From: UBA8919 sp041658185
GTDB lineage: Bacteria; Elusimicrobiota; UBA8919
Direction of reading: 5' to 3'
Assembly: GCA_041658185.1 (NCBI GenBank)
Contig: JBBAAR010000010.1
Span: forward strand, 37,297 to 101,296
Length of the DNA: 64,000 bases
The position numbers were made by a program, and so were the translations under genes. The notes beneath the pieces were generated by a model, which saw only the letters and a list, made by a program, of their open reading frames with translations, did not search any database and was not told the origin of the DNA. Shown here piece by piece: positions 7,987 through 16,579 of this stretch. How positions within the stretch are numbered: the first letter of the stretch is position 1; each line of letters begins with the position of its first letter.

Positions 7987-10076
7987 ATTTCGCCCTTATC
8001 GTTTTTTTGCAGATTTTTAGGAATTGAAAAAATAAATTGTGAACCCTCGCCCAGTTTTGACTCAACCCAAATTTTGCCGAGATGCGCCTCAACAATATAT
8101 TTTGTAATCGTAAGTCCAATGCCTGTTCCGCCGCGGGCTCTTCCTGTAACCTGCTGAAACTTATCAAAAATTCTATCAAGGTATTCCGACGGTATTCCTT
8201 CGCCGGTATCAATAACGGCAATCTGTATGTCTGTGTTTTTTTCTTTTGCAGAGATAGTAACTTTGCCTCCCGAGGATGTATATTTAATGGCGTTGCCGAC
8301 CAGATTTATCAAAACCCGTTCTATCAATCCCTCGTCGGCGGAAATTGTTATTGACGGCATATCATTGCAAGTAAGTTCAAGTTTTCCCTCAATGGCTTTT
8401 GACATCATACTGCCGCAGACCCTCTCTGCCAAGTTTTTCATATCAAACCGGATAATAGATAATTCCATTTTTCCGACTTCCAGTTTTGCGACATCAAGTA
8501 TGTCGTTTATCATCCCTAAAAGACGGTTTGATGATTTATTGACGATATCAAGAAAATGTTTTTGCTTTTCGTTAATCGGACCGACGGAACCGTCAAGAAG
8601 AAATTTCAAAAAACCAAGCATAGAGGTTAACGGATTTCTTAAATCATGGGTTATGCCGTGAAAAAAATCTTCCTTCATTTTTTCCACTTCTTTAACTCCT
8701 GTTATATCCCGCATAATAAAAATTATCCCGACGATTTTTCTTTTATCAGGGTCAGTAATAATCTGGGTTGAAACGGAGACAAAAAACGGCCTTGCCTGTG
8801 ACAAATCAATCTCTAAAACCATATCCTGCTTTTCATAAACCTGTTTCATCGCCGAAACCAGCATTTCATTTTTGACGATATAAAATAAAGGTTCTTTAGT
8901 ATCGCGGGGGATCCCGAGTATTTCGGAAGCCCTGTTATTCATAAGAACAATTTTGTTATTCTCGTCGGTAAGAACCAGCCCGTCATTTATTGAATATACG
9001 ATTGCCGAAAGTTTATCCGCCTGCATTTTTGAAAAGTTGGAAAGTTCTGTTATCATATTGTTGAAATTAACTGCCAAATCGCTCATCTCGTCCCTTGATT
9101 TAATAACAACCTTTTTTGTAAAATCGCCGGCGGCAACATTTTTTGAGACATCTATTACTTTGAGAATTGGTTTTGAAAGCGAACCCGCAAGAATATAAGA
9201 AACCAAGATTGAAAGAAATAAAACCGCAAAAATTATAACCGTTGCGGTGTTTCTCATTTTATAAACGAATGAATACGCCTCCTTTTTTGTCTGCTGGAAT
9301 ATAACGCTCCATCCGAGTTTTTTCGCGGGGGCAAAAGCACCTATCATTTCTATGCCGTTTTTTGAAACGAATTCCTGACTGCCGACCCCTGCACGCAAAA
9401 TTGCTTCTTTTACAATCGGTTCCCCTGAAACATCCTCAAAATTTATTGCACGATTTTTAATATTATGAAAAATAATTCTTCCCGCTTTATCAACTATGTA
9501 CATAGAACCTGTTTTTCCTATGCGGGTTTCATCAACAATTTCCGAAATGCTGATAAGTGAGACGCAGATTTTAAGAATATACTTATTGGCAAGCGGAAAA
9601 TAAAAATCTATCAGAGGTTTTTCCTGCTCGTAATAAATCGGACTTATTACATATCTGTGAGACTTTTTTATTTCCAGAAAAAATAAATTTTTCAGATAAT
9701 TTTTAGGAGCAGGAGGGGATTTTTCAAATTTCGGATTTGATGCCACCACCTCGTCGCCGGCGTTGTCAATTATGGAAGCCCTTACAAAATCATCGGAGGC
9801 AATAAGAATGTTCCTTAAAATTCCTATTTGTTCAAACGAAGACAAATATTCCTGACGCTGAGAAGCAATGACAAAACTCATCCGCCTGTCTATATCCGTA
9901 ATTTTTTCGTCAATTCGGGAAGATAGTGATGTGGTTATGTTTATATGATGCTCCAACATAAGCGTCTGCAGTATTTCCCTATTTATGTTGATGGTAATAA
10001 AACCTATAACTGCCAGCGGTACAACGGAAATCAAAATAATAAAAATTAAAAATTTCGGGAAAAGTTTTATTTTCAT
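7977..10076 (-). CDS. Membrane sensor histidine kinase (Cache-HAMP-PAS-HisKA-HATPase)
   Basis: A 699-residue sensor. It has a membrane span near residues 5-28, a long periplasmic Cache-like sensor (about 30-270; GKTGSMYIVDKAGRIIFH and FAPAKKLGWSVIFQ are typical of dCache), a second span near 275-295, a HAMP region (SLSKPILKVIDVSKNVAAGDF), a PAS domain (DGLVLTDENNKIVLMNNRAS) and the kinase core. The phospho-acceptor is His477 in HDLRNPL. The N box (NLVGNAIKY), G1 (DTGEGIP) and G2 (GGTGIGL) are intact. I start it at the ATG at 10076, which has AAGGA at good spacing; an ATG seven codons upstream lies inside the protease gene. The probable output partner is the REC-GGDEF regulator encoded downstream. 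Confidence 0.9.
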   Translation of the reverse strand: MKIKLFPKFLIFIILISVVPLAVIGFITININREILQTLMLEHHINITTSLSSRIDEKITDIDRRMSFVIASQRQEYLSSFEQIGILRNILIASDDFVRASIIDNAGDEVVASNPKFEKSPPAPKNYLKNLFFLEIKKSHRYVISPIYYEQEKPLIDFYFPLANKYILKICVSLISISEIVDETRIGKTGSMYIVDKAGRIIFHNIKNRAINFEDVSGEPIVKEAILRAGVGSQEFVSKNGIEMIGAFAPAKKLGWSVIFQQTKKEAYSFVYKMRNTATVIIFAVLFLSILVSYILAGSLSKPILKVIDVSKNVAAGDFTKKVVIKSRDEMSDLAVNFNNMITELSNFSKMQADKLSAIVYSINDGLVLTDENNKIVLMNNRASEILGIPRDTKEPLFYIVKNEMLVSAMKQVYEKQDMVLEIDLSQARPFFVSVSTQIITDPDKRKIVGIIFIMRDITGVKEVEKMKEDFFHGITHDLRNPLTSMLGFLKFLLDGSVGPINEKQKHFLDIVNKSSNRLLGMINDILDVAKLEVGKMELSIIRFDMKNLAERVCGSMMSKAIEGKLELTCNDMPSITISADEGLIERVLINLVGNAIKYTSSGGKVTISAKEKNTDIQIAVIDTGEGIPSEYLDRIFDKFQQVTGRARGGTGIGLTITKYIVEAHLGKIWVESKLGEGSQFIFSIPKNLQKNDKGEICV

Positions 10077-10086
10077 TTTAATCCTT

Positions 10087-11619
10087 TTATTGTTCAATAT
10101 ATGTCTTGTAAATCAAATTCCCTGAACGATTTATATCAAATAAAATTCCATCCGTCAAAGACGCTTTTTTTGTTACCGTCTCAAATTCGGTAAGCGTTGC
10201 GGTTTTTTTTCTGTTGATTGCTCTTATTACATCTCCGGCATAAAGCCCCAGTTCCGCCGATTTTGAACCGCTTTCTATGTCAATGATAACAACGCCCTGT
10301 TCATCGGGCGTTACATTTAATTCTTCAGCCATATCTTTCGTGAACTGTTTTACTTTCATACCGAGCCACGATCTGGTTTTTTCGCTTTTTCCCGGTGATG
10401 TCTCCTCAACGGAGGCGACCTGTTCTTCCGTCCACTCGCCAAGCACAACAGAAATAACTTTTTTTGAATTATCCCGCCAAACGACAACGTCAATTTTTTT
10501 ATTCGGAACGGCAGCAGCGACGATATCCTGAAGTTTTTCTGCGGACTCTATTTTTTGACCGCCAAATTCTAAAATTATATCGCCTCTTTTAATTCCGGCT
10601 TTATCTGCCGAAAGCCCGCTTACCACATCCGTTACTACTACACCGTTTTTTTCTTTAAGTCCGGATTGTTTCGCAAAAACATCATCAACCTTTTCAATTT
10701 TTACGCCGAGAAAACCTCTTTCCACTTTGCCCTTTGTTTTTAAAGGTTCCAAAATTTCTTTTGCGCGATTTATGGGTATCGCAAAACCGACGCCGACCGA
10801 ACCGCCCGACTGGCTGAAAATTGCCGTATTAATGCCAATAACCTCACCGTGAATATTTAACAGGGGACCGCCGGAATTTCCTCTGTTGATTGGGGCGTCG
10901 GTTTGAATAAAATCCCTGTAGACGTTATCCCCTATCGCAATGTTTTGCCTTTTTGCCGAAATAACACCGACGTTCAGCGATTGTTCTAGACCGAACGGTG
11001 ACCCTATTGCAACCGCCCAGTCGCCGACGCGGATTTTGTCGGAATCGCCGAGTTTTGCCACGACAAGTTTACCAGACGGTTTTATTTTTACAATGGCTAA
11101 ATCAGTTTTTGCATCTTTGCCGATAATTTTTCCGGAATATTCTTTCTCATCGGCAAGTTTTACGGTGATTTTCTCCGCATCTTTTACGACATGATAATTT
11201 GTAAGTATGTAACCGTCCTTATCTATAATGACTCCGCTGCCGGCGCCCGCAATCTTCTTCTGATTGTAATATCTGTTTTTTGGGGTTTTCCCGCGAGGGA
11301 TGCGGGGAGCTGGCTGGCCGAAGAAATCATCAAAAAAATCTTCAAAAGGGTCTGCAAAGAAAAAATTAAAAGGGACGGTATCTTTAAGAACCTGCTCGGT
11401 ATAAATTGACACTACAGCACCTTTCCCTTCGTCAAAAACATCCGCAAACGCTTCCTGTAAATTCAGGACCTCTTGCGAGACCGATGTTTTTACTCCATAA
11501 TCCTTATCTGATTTTTTCTGCGATTTGCCGACAATAAATGCTAAAATAAAAAGTCCTGAAAGCATAACGACCAGACTGGTCAATAATAGATTTTTTCTTA
11601 AAGAGTTTGGATTCTCCAT
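10087..11619 (-). CDS. Periplasmic serine protease HtrA/DegP family
   Basis: A 510-residue S1C protease anchored by one N-terminal span (about 11-31). The catalytic triad is visible: His143 in TNYHVVKDA, Asp173 in KTDLAIVKI and Ser249 in RGNSGGPL. Two PDZ domains follow (about 290-390 and 410-500). This organisation is that of DegP/DegQ/MucD, envelope quality-control proteases and chaperones. The start ATG has GGAGG at good spacing. Its placement directly before a sensor kinase and an envelope LysM protein suggests an envelope-stress operon. Confidence 0.93.
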   Translation of the reverse strand: MENPNSLRKNLLLTSLVVMLSGLFILAFIVGKSQKKSDKDYGVKTSVSQEVLNLQEAFADVFDEGKGAVVSIYTEQVLKDTVPFNFFFADPFEDFFDDFFGQPAPRIPRGKTPKNRYYNQKKIAGAGSGVIIDKDGYILTNYHVVKDAEKITVKLADEKEYSGKIIGKDAKTDLAIVKIKPSGKLVVAKLGDSDKIRVGDWAVAIGSPFGLEQSLNVGVISAKRQNIAIGDNVYRDFIQTDAPINRGNSGGPLLNIHGEVIGINTAIFSQSGGSVGVGFAIPINRAKEILEPLKTKGKVERGFLGVKIEKVDDVFAKQSGLKEKNGVVVTDVVSGLSADKAGIKRGDIILEFGGQKIESAEKLQDIVAAAVPNKKIDVVVWRDNSKKVISVVLGEWTEEQVASVEETSPGKSEKTRSWLGMKVKQFTKDMAEELNVTPDEQGVVIIDIESGSKSAELGLYAGDVIRAINRKKTATLTEFETVTKKASLTDGILFDINRSGNLIYKTYIEQ

Positions 11620-11633
11620 AAAAACCTCCGCCT

Positions 11634-12962
11634 TTATTCCGATCTCAATGCAGGAACTTGAATAATGGTTTCACTCATCGGGACATCGTAACCTATAATA
11701 TCAAAAATATCTCCCGACGGTAAAAAACCGGCAACAATATATCCCCACTTTTTCGGATTGCCCAAAATATATTTTTCCGGAATTTTCACTTCAATTAAAT
11801 TATTATCTAATAAATTATTGACCGTGAAAAGTCCTGCCCTGACGGGAGGTCCGGTTCTGCTATATCTGAAAAATTTTGCCGAGTTTGTTGAGACGGAAAT
11901 AGCATATTCCCATGCGGAAAGTGAGTCCGTAAAACCGTTGTGCCCGCCGATAAAGGAAGTGCTCCCTGCATTGTTTTTTTTGTTCAGGTCAATGTAAATA
12001 TCAATAACTTCATCGGATGCGGATGAAATAAAAATATCAAAAACAATTTCACCGGTTGATTTTTTTACTCCGAACGCCAATAAATTGCAGGAACTCAAAA
12101 AAACATCATCCGTATCATCGGCAAAATAAAGAATGTATTCGCCGGTGGTCGTATCAAAAAGCGGATTGCGATGCGGCGAAATTGAAAGCGGGACCGATAA
12201 TGCCGGCGGCAATTCCTGACCTATTGCCCTGTAGACATTTGAAAGCCCGGCTCGAAACCACAGGTCATTTTCTTTTTTTTTATTTTCATCGGAAGAAATA
12301 TAATTCTCAAACCAGATAGGTTTTTCCAGATTGTAAAGTTCTTCTTTTGCGGCATCATATTTTTCAGCATCATAAGATATAGAATCTGTATATTCGGTCA
12401 ATTTTAATTTTGCCTGTTTAATATAATCCCAAGCAAGATTTTGAACCGGTGAACCGGTCCATCGTGATAAATCCGCAGGTATGATATCGGTTTCATTCCG
12501 TAAATCCTTCCGGACACCAAAAGATGTTACAAAAACAGAATAACCCGACTGTATCAAAATTTTAATAATATCCTCAGAAATAATGCCTAAATGCGGATAA
12601 AAAACCGACGCTTCTTCTTCAAAAACTTCATAATAAACTTTCCTGCCATTTTCTATCTGTTCCCTGACATCCTCGTCAAGTTTAGCATTAAAAAGCACGG
12701 GCAGTATAACATCAGTATAGGTAGTTCCGGCAAATATGTATTTTTTTTCTGTATGAAGTTTTTTCACTGTGTCTTTGTTTTCATCAGATAAATTTTTAAG
12801 TAACATCGGCGGAATTACTAGAATATCCTGCGTTGATGTAGATACGCCTATCGTAAAAATGTTTTTCAACTCTTCCTCGTCCGTTAGATATACAACAGAA
12901 CCGTAAGAAAAAGTTGATAAAAATACTAATGAAAAGAAAATAAATTTTTGTATATTTTTCAT
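11634..12962 (-). CDS. Exported GH57-like fragment fused to glucodextranase-C-type domain
   Basis: A 442-residue protein with signal peptide (FIFFSLVFLSTFSYG). The first half contains TYTDVILPVLFN and FYPHLGIISEDIIKILIQSG, which match the positions of the HPILPLL and WPSEGSVSEE blocks of GH57 amylase/pullulanase-like enzymes, but the N-terminal catalytic strands appear missing. The second half (about 265-442) resembles the C-terminal binding domain of glucodextranase: EYILYFADDTDDVF, VFDIFISSASDEVIDIYID and a closing GYDVPMSETI. I infer a carbohydrate-binding or degenerate glycosidase role. The adjacent CBM48 protein supports a glucan theme. Exact function is unknown. Confidence 0.6.
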   Translation of the reverse strand: MKNIQKFIFFSLVFLSTFSYGSVVYLTDEEELKNIFTIGVSTSTQDILVIPPMLLKNLSDENKDTVKKLHTEKKYIFAGTTYTDVILPVLFNAKLDEDVREQIENGRKVYYEVFEEEASVFYPHLGIISEDIIKILIQSGYSVFVTSFGVRKDLRNETDIIPADLSRWTGSPVQNLAWDYIKQAKLKLTEYTDSISYDAEKYDAAKEELYNLEKPIWFENYISSDENKKKENDLWFRAGLSNVYRAIGQELPPALSVPLSISPHRNPLFDTTTGEYILYFADDTDDVFLSSCNLLAFGVKKSTGEIVFDIFISSASDEVIDIYIDLNKKNNAGSTSFIGGHNGFTDSLSAWEYAISVSTNSAKFFRYSRTGPPVRAGLFTVNNLLDNNLIEVKIPEKYILGNPKKWGYIVAGFLPSGDIFDIIGYDVPMSETIIQVPALRSE

Positions 12963-12974
12963 AAATCCATCTTA

Positions 12975-13095
12975 AGCGAGCAAGAAATTTATATCAACCC
13001 TCTTTGTCACCAGAGCGAAATCCGACAGGGCGGTCGGATGAGCAACCGAAGGGAGTCCCTTTAGTGGCTTTTCCGACAAATTTGCTTGCGAGCGA
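12975..13095. repeat. Dispersed MITE-like repeat, full-length copy
   Basis: An element of about 120 bases with imperfect terminal inverted repeats AGCGAGCAAGAAATTT (left) and AAATTTGCTTGCGAGCGA (right), plus the internal core AGGGAGTCCCTTTAG at 13050-13064. It fills the gap between the CBM48 gene stop and the next gene. Related copies lie near 15.4, 21.9, 25.2, 26.7, 29.3, 40.8 and 57.5 kb. Confidence 0.75.
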
Positions 13096-13099
13096 CTAT

Positions 13100-13585
13100 T
13101 TATTCCACAATTAAAACTGAAACCCTCCCGCCTTTGCCGTCGTCGGCAGAAACCGGATTTTGCGGATCTACCGACCATACGCCGTCCGCTTTGAATTTAT
13201 AAGTGTATCTGCCGGGCTTGATTTTTAATATCGCTTCCCAGAAACCATCCGGATTTTTAGCCATAACACCTTTTCTTCCGTCCCAGTTGTTGAATGTCCC
13301 CGCAACAAAAACTTTTTGCGCACTATCGGCATAATAGCGAAAAACCACTCCGCTTTCTGTTATCCTCGGATATCCAGTTTTTTCCTCAACAGCTGCTTTT
13401 TGCCCCACAGGGACTTCCGTTGGTCGCTCTCTTTTAACCGGTCCCGGTTTCGCCGGCGTTTCTTTTATTATCTTCGGTTTTGATTCTCTCATTTCCCGTA
13501 CTCTTTCAACCAGCATCAAAGAAGGAAACGCAACAATTGCAATTCCTAAAATAAACCCCGCCCACAAAAGTATTTTTTTCATCAT
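13100..13585 (-). CDS. Membrane-anchored CBM48 (glycogen-binding/AMPK-beta-like) protein
   Basis: A 161-residue protein. One N-terminal span (about 3-24) leads into a proline/lysine-rich linker and then a C-terminal E-set domain (about 75-161) of the CBM48 type: VVFRYYADSAQKVFVAGTFN, NWDGRKGVM, GFWEAILKIKPGRYTYKFK and DPQNPVSADDGKGG. This domain binds alpha-glucans in branching enzymes and AMPK beta. There is no catalytic domain, so it is a binding or scaffold protein facing the periplasm. The ATG has CGGAGG six bases upstream. Confidence 0.8.
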   Translation of the reverse strand: MMKKILLWAGFILGIAIVAFPSLMLVERVREMRESKPKIIKETPAKPGPVKRERPTEVPVGQKAAVEEKTGYPRITESGVVFRYYADSAQKVFVAGTFNNWDGRKGVMAKNPDGFWEAILKIKPGRYTYKFKADGVWSVDPQNPVSADDGKGGRVSVLIVE

Positions 13586-13586
13586 T

Positions 13587-14147
13587 TTAACCTCCGAGTT
13601 TCGCCGTCTTGTTTAAAATTATTATTTTTGATGCACTTTCACACACAGAAGTATAAAGATATGCCTCTTCAAAATTTTTTCCTACTGCGAAAGAACCGTG
13701 ACCTTTTACGACGACAACTTTGTGTATCTTAAAAAGTTGAGGAAGATTTTCAGCGACGCATTCCGACGAAATCACCTCTTTACATTCGGTTAAAACCGGA
13801 ATTTCCGGCAGATAATAACTGCCTTCCATATCAACCGGAATAATTTTTTCAAAGTTGAGCGAAAGCGCAATCGCAGCAGGAGGATGAGCGTGAACAATTG
13901 CCGCTACCTGCGGATTGGCAAGATAAATCGCCCTGTGAACCTTAATTTCAATTGATGCGTCTTTGTCTCTCTTGTCGTCTTTAAGATTGACCGCTACAAA
14001 ATCCTGAAATGATAAATCGCCAAGACGCGCACCGTGACGGGTAATGTATATAGTGTTTGCCCGACGGCAGGAAACATTCCCGCTGTGCGAATTGTTCAAG
14101 CCCTGCATCATCATTTCCCTTCCGAATTTAATAATGTCGTTAAACAT
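13587..14147 (-). CDS. Class II aldolase/adducin family protein
   Basis: A 186-residue cytoplasmic zinc aldolase of the AraD/FucA family, which cleaves or epimerises phosphorylated sugars such as fuculose- or ribulose-phosphate. NNSHSGNVSCR is the phosphate-binding start. The metal site is VHAHPP (two His) plus VKGHGSFA (third His), with the acid Glu in SIEIKVHRAIY. The substrate is not resolvable. A GGAGGGG ribosome site precedes the ATG. It could be co-transcribed with the CBM48 gene directly downstream. Confidence 0.85.
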   Translation of the reverse strand: MFNDIIKFGREMMMQGLNNSHSGNVSCRRANTIYITRHGARLGDLSFQDFVAVNLKDDKRDKDASIEIKVHRAIYLANPQVAAIVHAHPPAAIALSLNFEKIIPVDMEGSYYLPEIPVLTECKEVISSECVAENLPQLFKIHKVVVVKGHGSFAVGKNFEEAYLYTSVCESASKIIILNKTAKLGG

Positions 14148-14216
14148 TTCCCCTCCAAAATTGCTGTTTCTGTTTTTTGCTTTCCCGTTGGTAATAGCCG
14201 ACGAAATCTTCTTTAC

Positions 14217-14618
14217 TCAATCGGGAAGTTTTGTTTTAACCCATGCAAGAAATCTTTCGGTGTGTTTCATAATTTCTAAAACGTCCGATTCGCTGCATAA
14301 AGTATCCATATACTCAACTACAGTTTTTCTTCTTATCACTGCCAACGCATGTTTTGCCTGAGTTTTACCTTCCGGGATTAACTCAATTAAAAGTTTAACC
14401 GCATCTTCGTGGTTTTGACTCGAACTTACAATTCCGTGACGGAATACAAGGACGGCGTCTATTCCGGAAATAATAGCGTGTATCCCGTTTAACGCAGCAG
14501 CATCATAGTTGCGGTCGTTAAAACACTTGTCCATAGTTTCGCCGAACTGCTTTGCTTTTTTGAAATAATTAGCGTATGAAGATTTGTCTCTGGATTTTCG
14601 GGATATTTTACTTACCAT
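14217..14618 (-). CDS. HEPN-domain protein of a HEPN/MNT pair
   Basis: A 133-residue all-helical protein. DRNYDAAALNGIHAIISGID, followed by LVFRHGIVSSSQNHEDAV and ALAVIRRKTVVEY, fits the minimal HEPN domain that accompanies MNT nucleotidyltransferases. In many such pairs HEPN is an RNase toxin using an RX4-6H motif; I do not find that motif clearly here, so it may be inactive or atypical. I chose the ATG at 14618, which has GGGAG seven bases upstream; its start overlaps the MNT gene by 11 bases, as expected for a coupled pair. Confidence 0.75.
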   Translation of the reverse strand: MVSKISRKSRDKSSYANYFKKAKQFGETMDKCFNDRNYDAAALNGIHAIISGIDAVLVFRHGIVSSSQNHEDAVKLLIELIPEGKTQAKHALAVIRRKTVVEYMDTLCSESDVLEIMKHTERFLAWVKTKLPD

Positions 14619-15225
14619 AAATGAACTCCCTGGGAGAGACACCCATAATAATTTTTCCAGAAAATATTTTTTTTAAAAGGGTCTTGTTGACACCGGCGCT
14701 TTTTTTCAATTCCGGCAGCGTAAAAACAACGGGCGACAATCTGCTTCCCGACATTTCATAAAAATCCGCTTCTATATCCGGAAGCATTCTTTCCAATAAG
14801 TTTTTTGTTTTGTCGTCTTTAACAAGTATGAAAATATCGGCGTCGCTCGAAGATTTCTCGGTACCGTCAGCCATACTGCCGAAAATAATAAGCGACAGTA
14901 GTTTATCCGATATTTTCCCGAACAAATTTTTAACCGTATTTGCAAGAACGTTTTGTTCTTTTTTGAAAAAAGGACCCAAAATATCCCTTACCACAATGTT
15001 TTTTTCGTTGAGCGAATACAAATGCGACCTGCCGGCGCGCCGCATTTTTACTATTCCCTGCAACACAATGTCGTCTAAAGACCTGTAGACCTGAGTATGA
15101 GACACACCGCAGAAACCGGCGAGTTCCCTCCCCGTCATCTCGGTTTCATTATTAACGAGGAATCTTAAAATTTTGACCCGCGCCGAATGCGAAAATATCC
15201 CGTCAACGATATTATTAAATTTCAT
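14608..15225 (-). CDS. wHTH-MNT nucleotidyltransferase (antitoxin-like, probable autorepressor)
   Basis: A 205-residue protein. A winged helix-turn-helix (about 10-72; ARVKILRFLVNN, MTGRELAGFCGVSHTQVYRSL) is fused to a minimal nucleotidyltransferase domain with GSMADGTEKSSSDADIF (Gly116-Ser117, Asp128 and Asp130 as metal ligands). MNT enzymes of HEPN/MNT modules neutralise the HEPN partner by AMPylation. The wHTH indicates DNA binding, and an 18-bp perfect palindrome sits 15 bases before its start codon, overlapping the transcription start region, so autoregulation is likely. Confidence 0.85.
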   Translation of the reverse strand: MKFNNIVDGIFSHSARVKILRFLVNNETEMTGRELAGFCGVSHTQVYRSLDDIVLQGIVKMRRAGRSHLYSLNEKNIVVRDILGPFFKKEQNVLANTVKNLFGKISDKLLSLIIFGSMADGTEKSSSDADIFILVKDDKTKNLLERMLPDIEADFYEMSGSRLSPVVFTLPELKKSAGVNKTLLKKIFSGKIIMGVSPREFIYGK

Positions 15226-15239
15226 AACGTGTAACTCTT

Positions 15240-15285
15240 ATGTTCCATATGGAACATATTGTATACATAGAATTAATTTTGTCAA
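15240..15285 (-). promoter_or_regulatory. Promoter and palindromic operator of the wHTH-MNT gene
   Basis: On the minus strand, TTGACA (15285-15280), 16 bases and TACAAT (15263-15258) form a strong promoter. Directly abutting the -10 is the perfect palindrome ATGTTCCATATGGAACAT (15240-15257). A repressor there would block open-complex formation. The natural candidate ligand is the winged helix of the gene it precedes. Confidence 0.8.
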
Positions 15286-15531
15286 GCGGAACTTATAAAA
15301 ATGAAATTTTCTTAATTCCCGCAACCACCACTGGAGTTTTTAATCGCCGGGCTTCACTCTGGTTTTCGCTTTACCATCGGCAAAACCCGACCTATTCAAT
15401 CCCTAAAGGGATTTCCTTCGGTCACAACTATGCAACTACGAAAGTAGCTAACTTTCTGGCAACCATATTTTTCTTAAAACCTTTTTCAAGTCTCAAACCG
15501 GAAAAGTAAGGCAATGCAATTTTCCAATTTA
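15286..15531. other. Intergenic region without a gene; contains a copy of the dispersed repeat
   Basis: I see no credible coding sequence. Positions 15392-15455 begin CTATTCAATCCCTAAAGGGA and continue with TGCAACTACGAAAGTAGC. This matches the inverted copy at 26650-26714, so it is another member of the dispersed repeat family in opposite orientation. Confidence 0.6.
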
Positions 15532-16287
15532 TTAAACGTCTCGGAATGAACATCCTCTAACCATAACAAAATTCACAACAATGTGATAAAGCGAGCTATT
15601 TACATCATCTAAAAGTTGATTTACTCCTTTAAAAAACTCTTCTTTATTAGAACCAATTTTCGCGATTAAATATCCTTCAACTGTAGCATCAGCGAAATAA
15701 AATCTGTTACTCGCAAGGTTTTTTCCTCTTGATATATATGCAAATTCTCTATGTTCTTTCATATTATTTCTATTGCTCAAAAAAAATTCACGATATCCAG
15801 AAAATATATCCTTAATGTCTGAGTGATATGTTATTTTATTTCTCACTCTCTCAAAAATACTTTTCAGCAAGTTATTTTTCGAATCTTTTCCAGTTGAAAT
15901 GTTAACCAACGAGTCCCAACATGTTTTAACACTTTTTGGTAATAGACCGTAAACTTTAATAAAAATCGGATGAGAAAGAACATTGTGATTTTTCTCTATG
16001 GTAGCAAATAATTCGTTGAATAATGAATAATGAAATTTTTCAAGATGATTTAAAAAACCAAAATATTGACCATTACCAGGACTGATTTCTTTCGGATTGT
16101 CTGGTTTCAGTTTAATAAGATGATGCCGTGCCCACACTAAATCTTTAAAATCATTATATATCAGTGCCAACGAAAGTACAAAGCAACATACTTCTTGTTC
16201 TTTTTTGTCATCAGATACAAATGCTTTTGGATCAAATGTTTGAAGACGTGCCAATAAATCAAAATCAGGTAATTTAGTGTTTCCCAT
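15532..16287 (-). CDS. Uncharacterised protein with HEPN-like RNxxxxH motif
   Basis: A 251-residue, mostly helical protein that I cannot name with certainty. Residues 146-157 read FERVRNKITYHS, giving Arg149-Asn150-X4-His155, the form of the HEPN ribonuclease motif (RX4-6H). A later block, NRFYFADATVEGYLI, is seen in an unnamed widespread family with the same motif. I infer a possible HEPN-fold RNase or defence-type protein. The gene overlaps the zinc-ribbon gene upstream by 14 bases and shares its strand with a nuclease-like gene, forming a small accessory cluster. Confidence 0.55.
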   Translation of the reverse strand: MGNTKLPDFDLLARLQTFDPKAFVSDDKKEQEVCCFVLSLALIYNDFKDLVWARHHLIKLKPDNPKEISPGNGQYFGFLNHLEKFHYSLFNELFATIEKNHNVLSHPIFIKVYGLLPKSVKTCWDSLVNISTGKDSKNNLLKSIFERVRNKITYHSDIKDIFSGYREFFLSNRNNMKEHREFAYISRGKNLASNRFYFADATVEGYLIAKIGSNKEEFFKGVNQLLDDVNSSLYHIVVNFVMVRGCSFRDV

Positions 16288-16510
16288 AATAATTACTTCT
16301 CAAAATTATTTTATTGTTTTTCATAGAGGATTTTTCGTCAATTTCAAAACCGCATTCGCGACAAAATATTTTATATTCATCCTCCGTAAATTCCGATTTT
16401 ACAATATCAAATTTATCATCACCAAGTTTTAAAATGTCGTAACTATTGGGCTCCGTTATAAATTCTTCCGAATTACACTTGGGACATTTAAGGTTTTTTG
16501 ATGATTTCAT
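16274..16510 (-). CDS. Small zinc-ribbon protein
   Basis: A 78-residue protein with two Cys pairs, CPKC near residue 9 and CREC near residue 50, separated by about 40 residues rich in acidic and aromatic amino acids. The arrangement is a zinc ribbon. The role is unknown. The gene overlaps the following HEPN-like gene by 14 bases, so the two are likely translated together. Confidence 0.6.
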   Translation of the reverse strand: MKSSKNLKCPKCNSEEFITEPNSYDILKLGDDKFDIVKSEFTEDEYKIFCRECGFEIDEKSSMKNNKIILRSNYYGKH

Positions 16511-16579
16511 ATTATTTTACTTACTCTTAAAGTTATTTTTTAACTTTGCTTCTGGCTACATTATTGCCGACATAATCAT

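Noticed and set aside
12975..13095. CRISPR array suggested by repeated GAGCGA blocks
   Set aside because: The copies are dispersed over the whole window, not tandem with spacers, and no cas genes are present.
12972..13178. Arg-rich open frame over the dispersed repeat
   Set aside because: It lies mostly on the repeat and inside the CBM48 gene in another frame, with no ribosome site.
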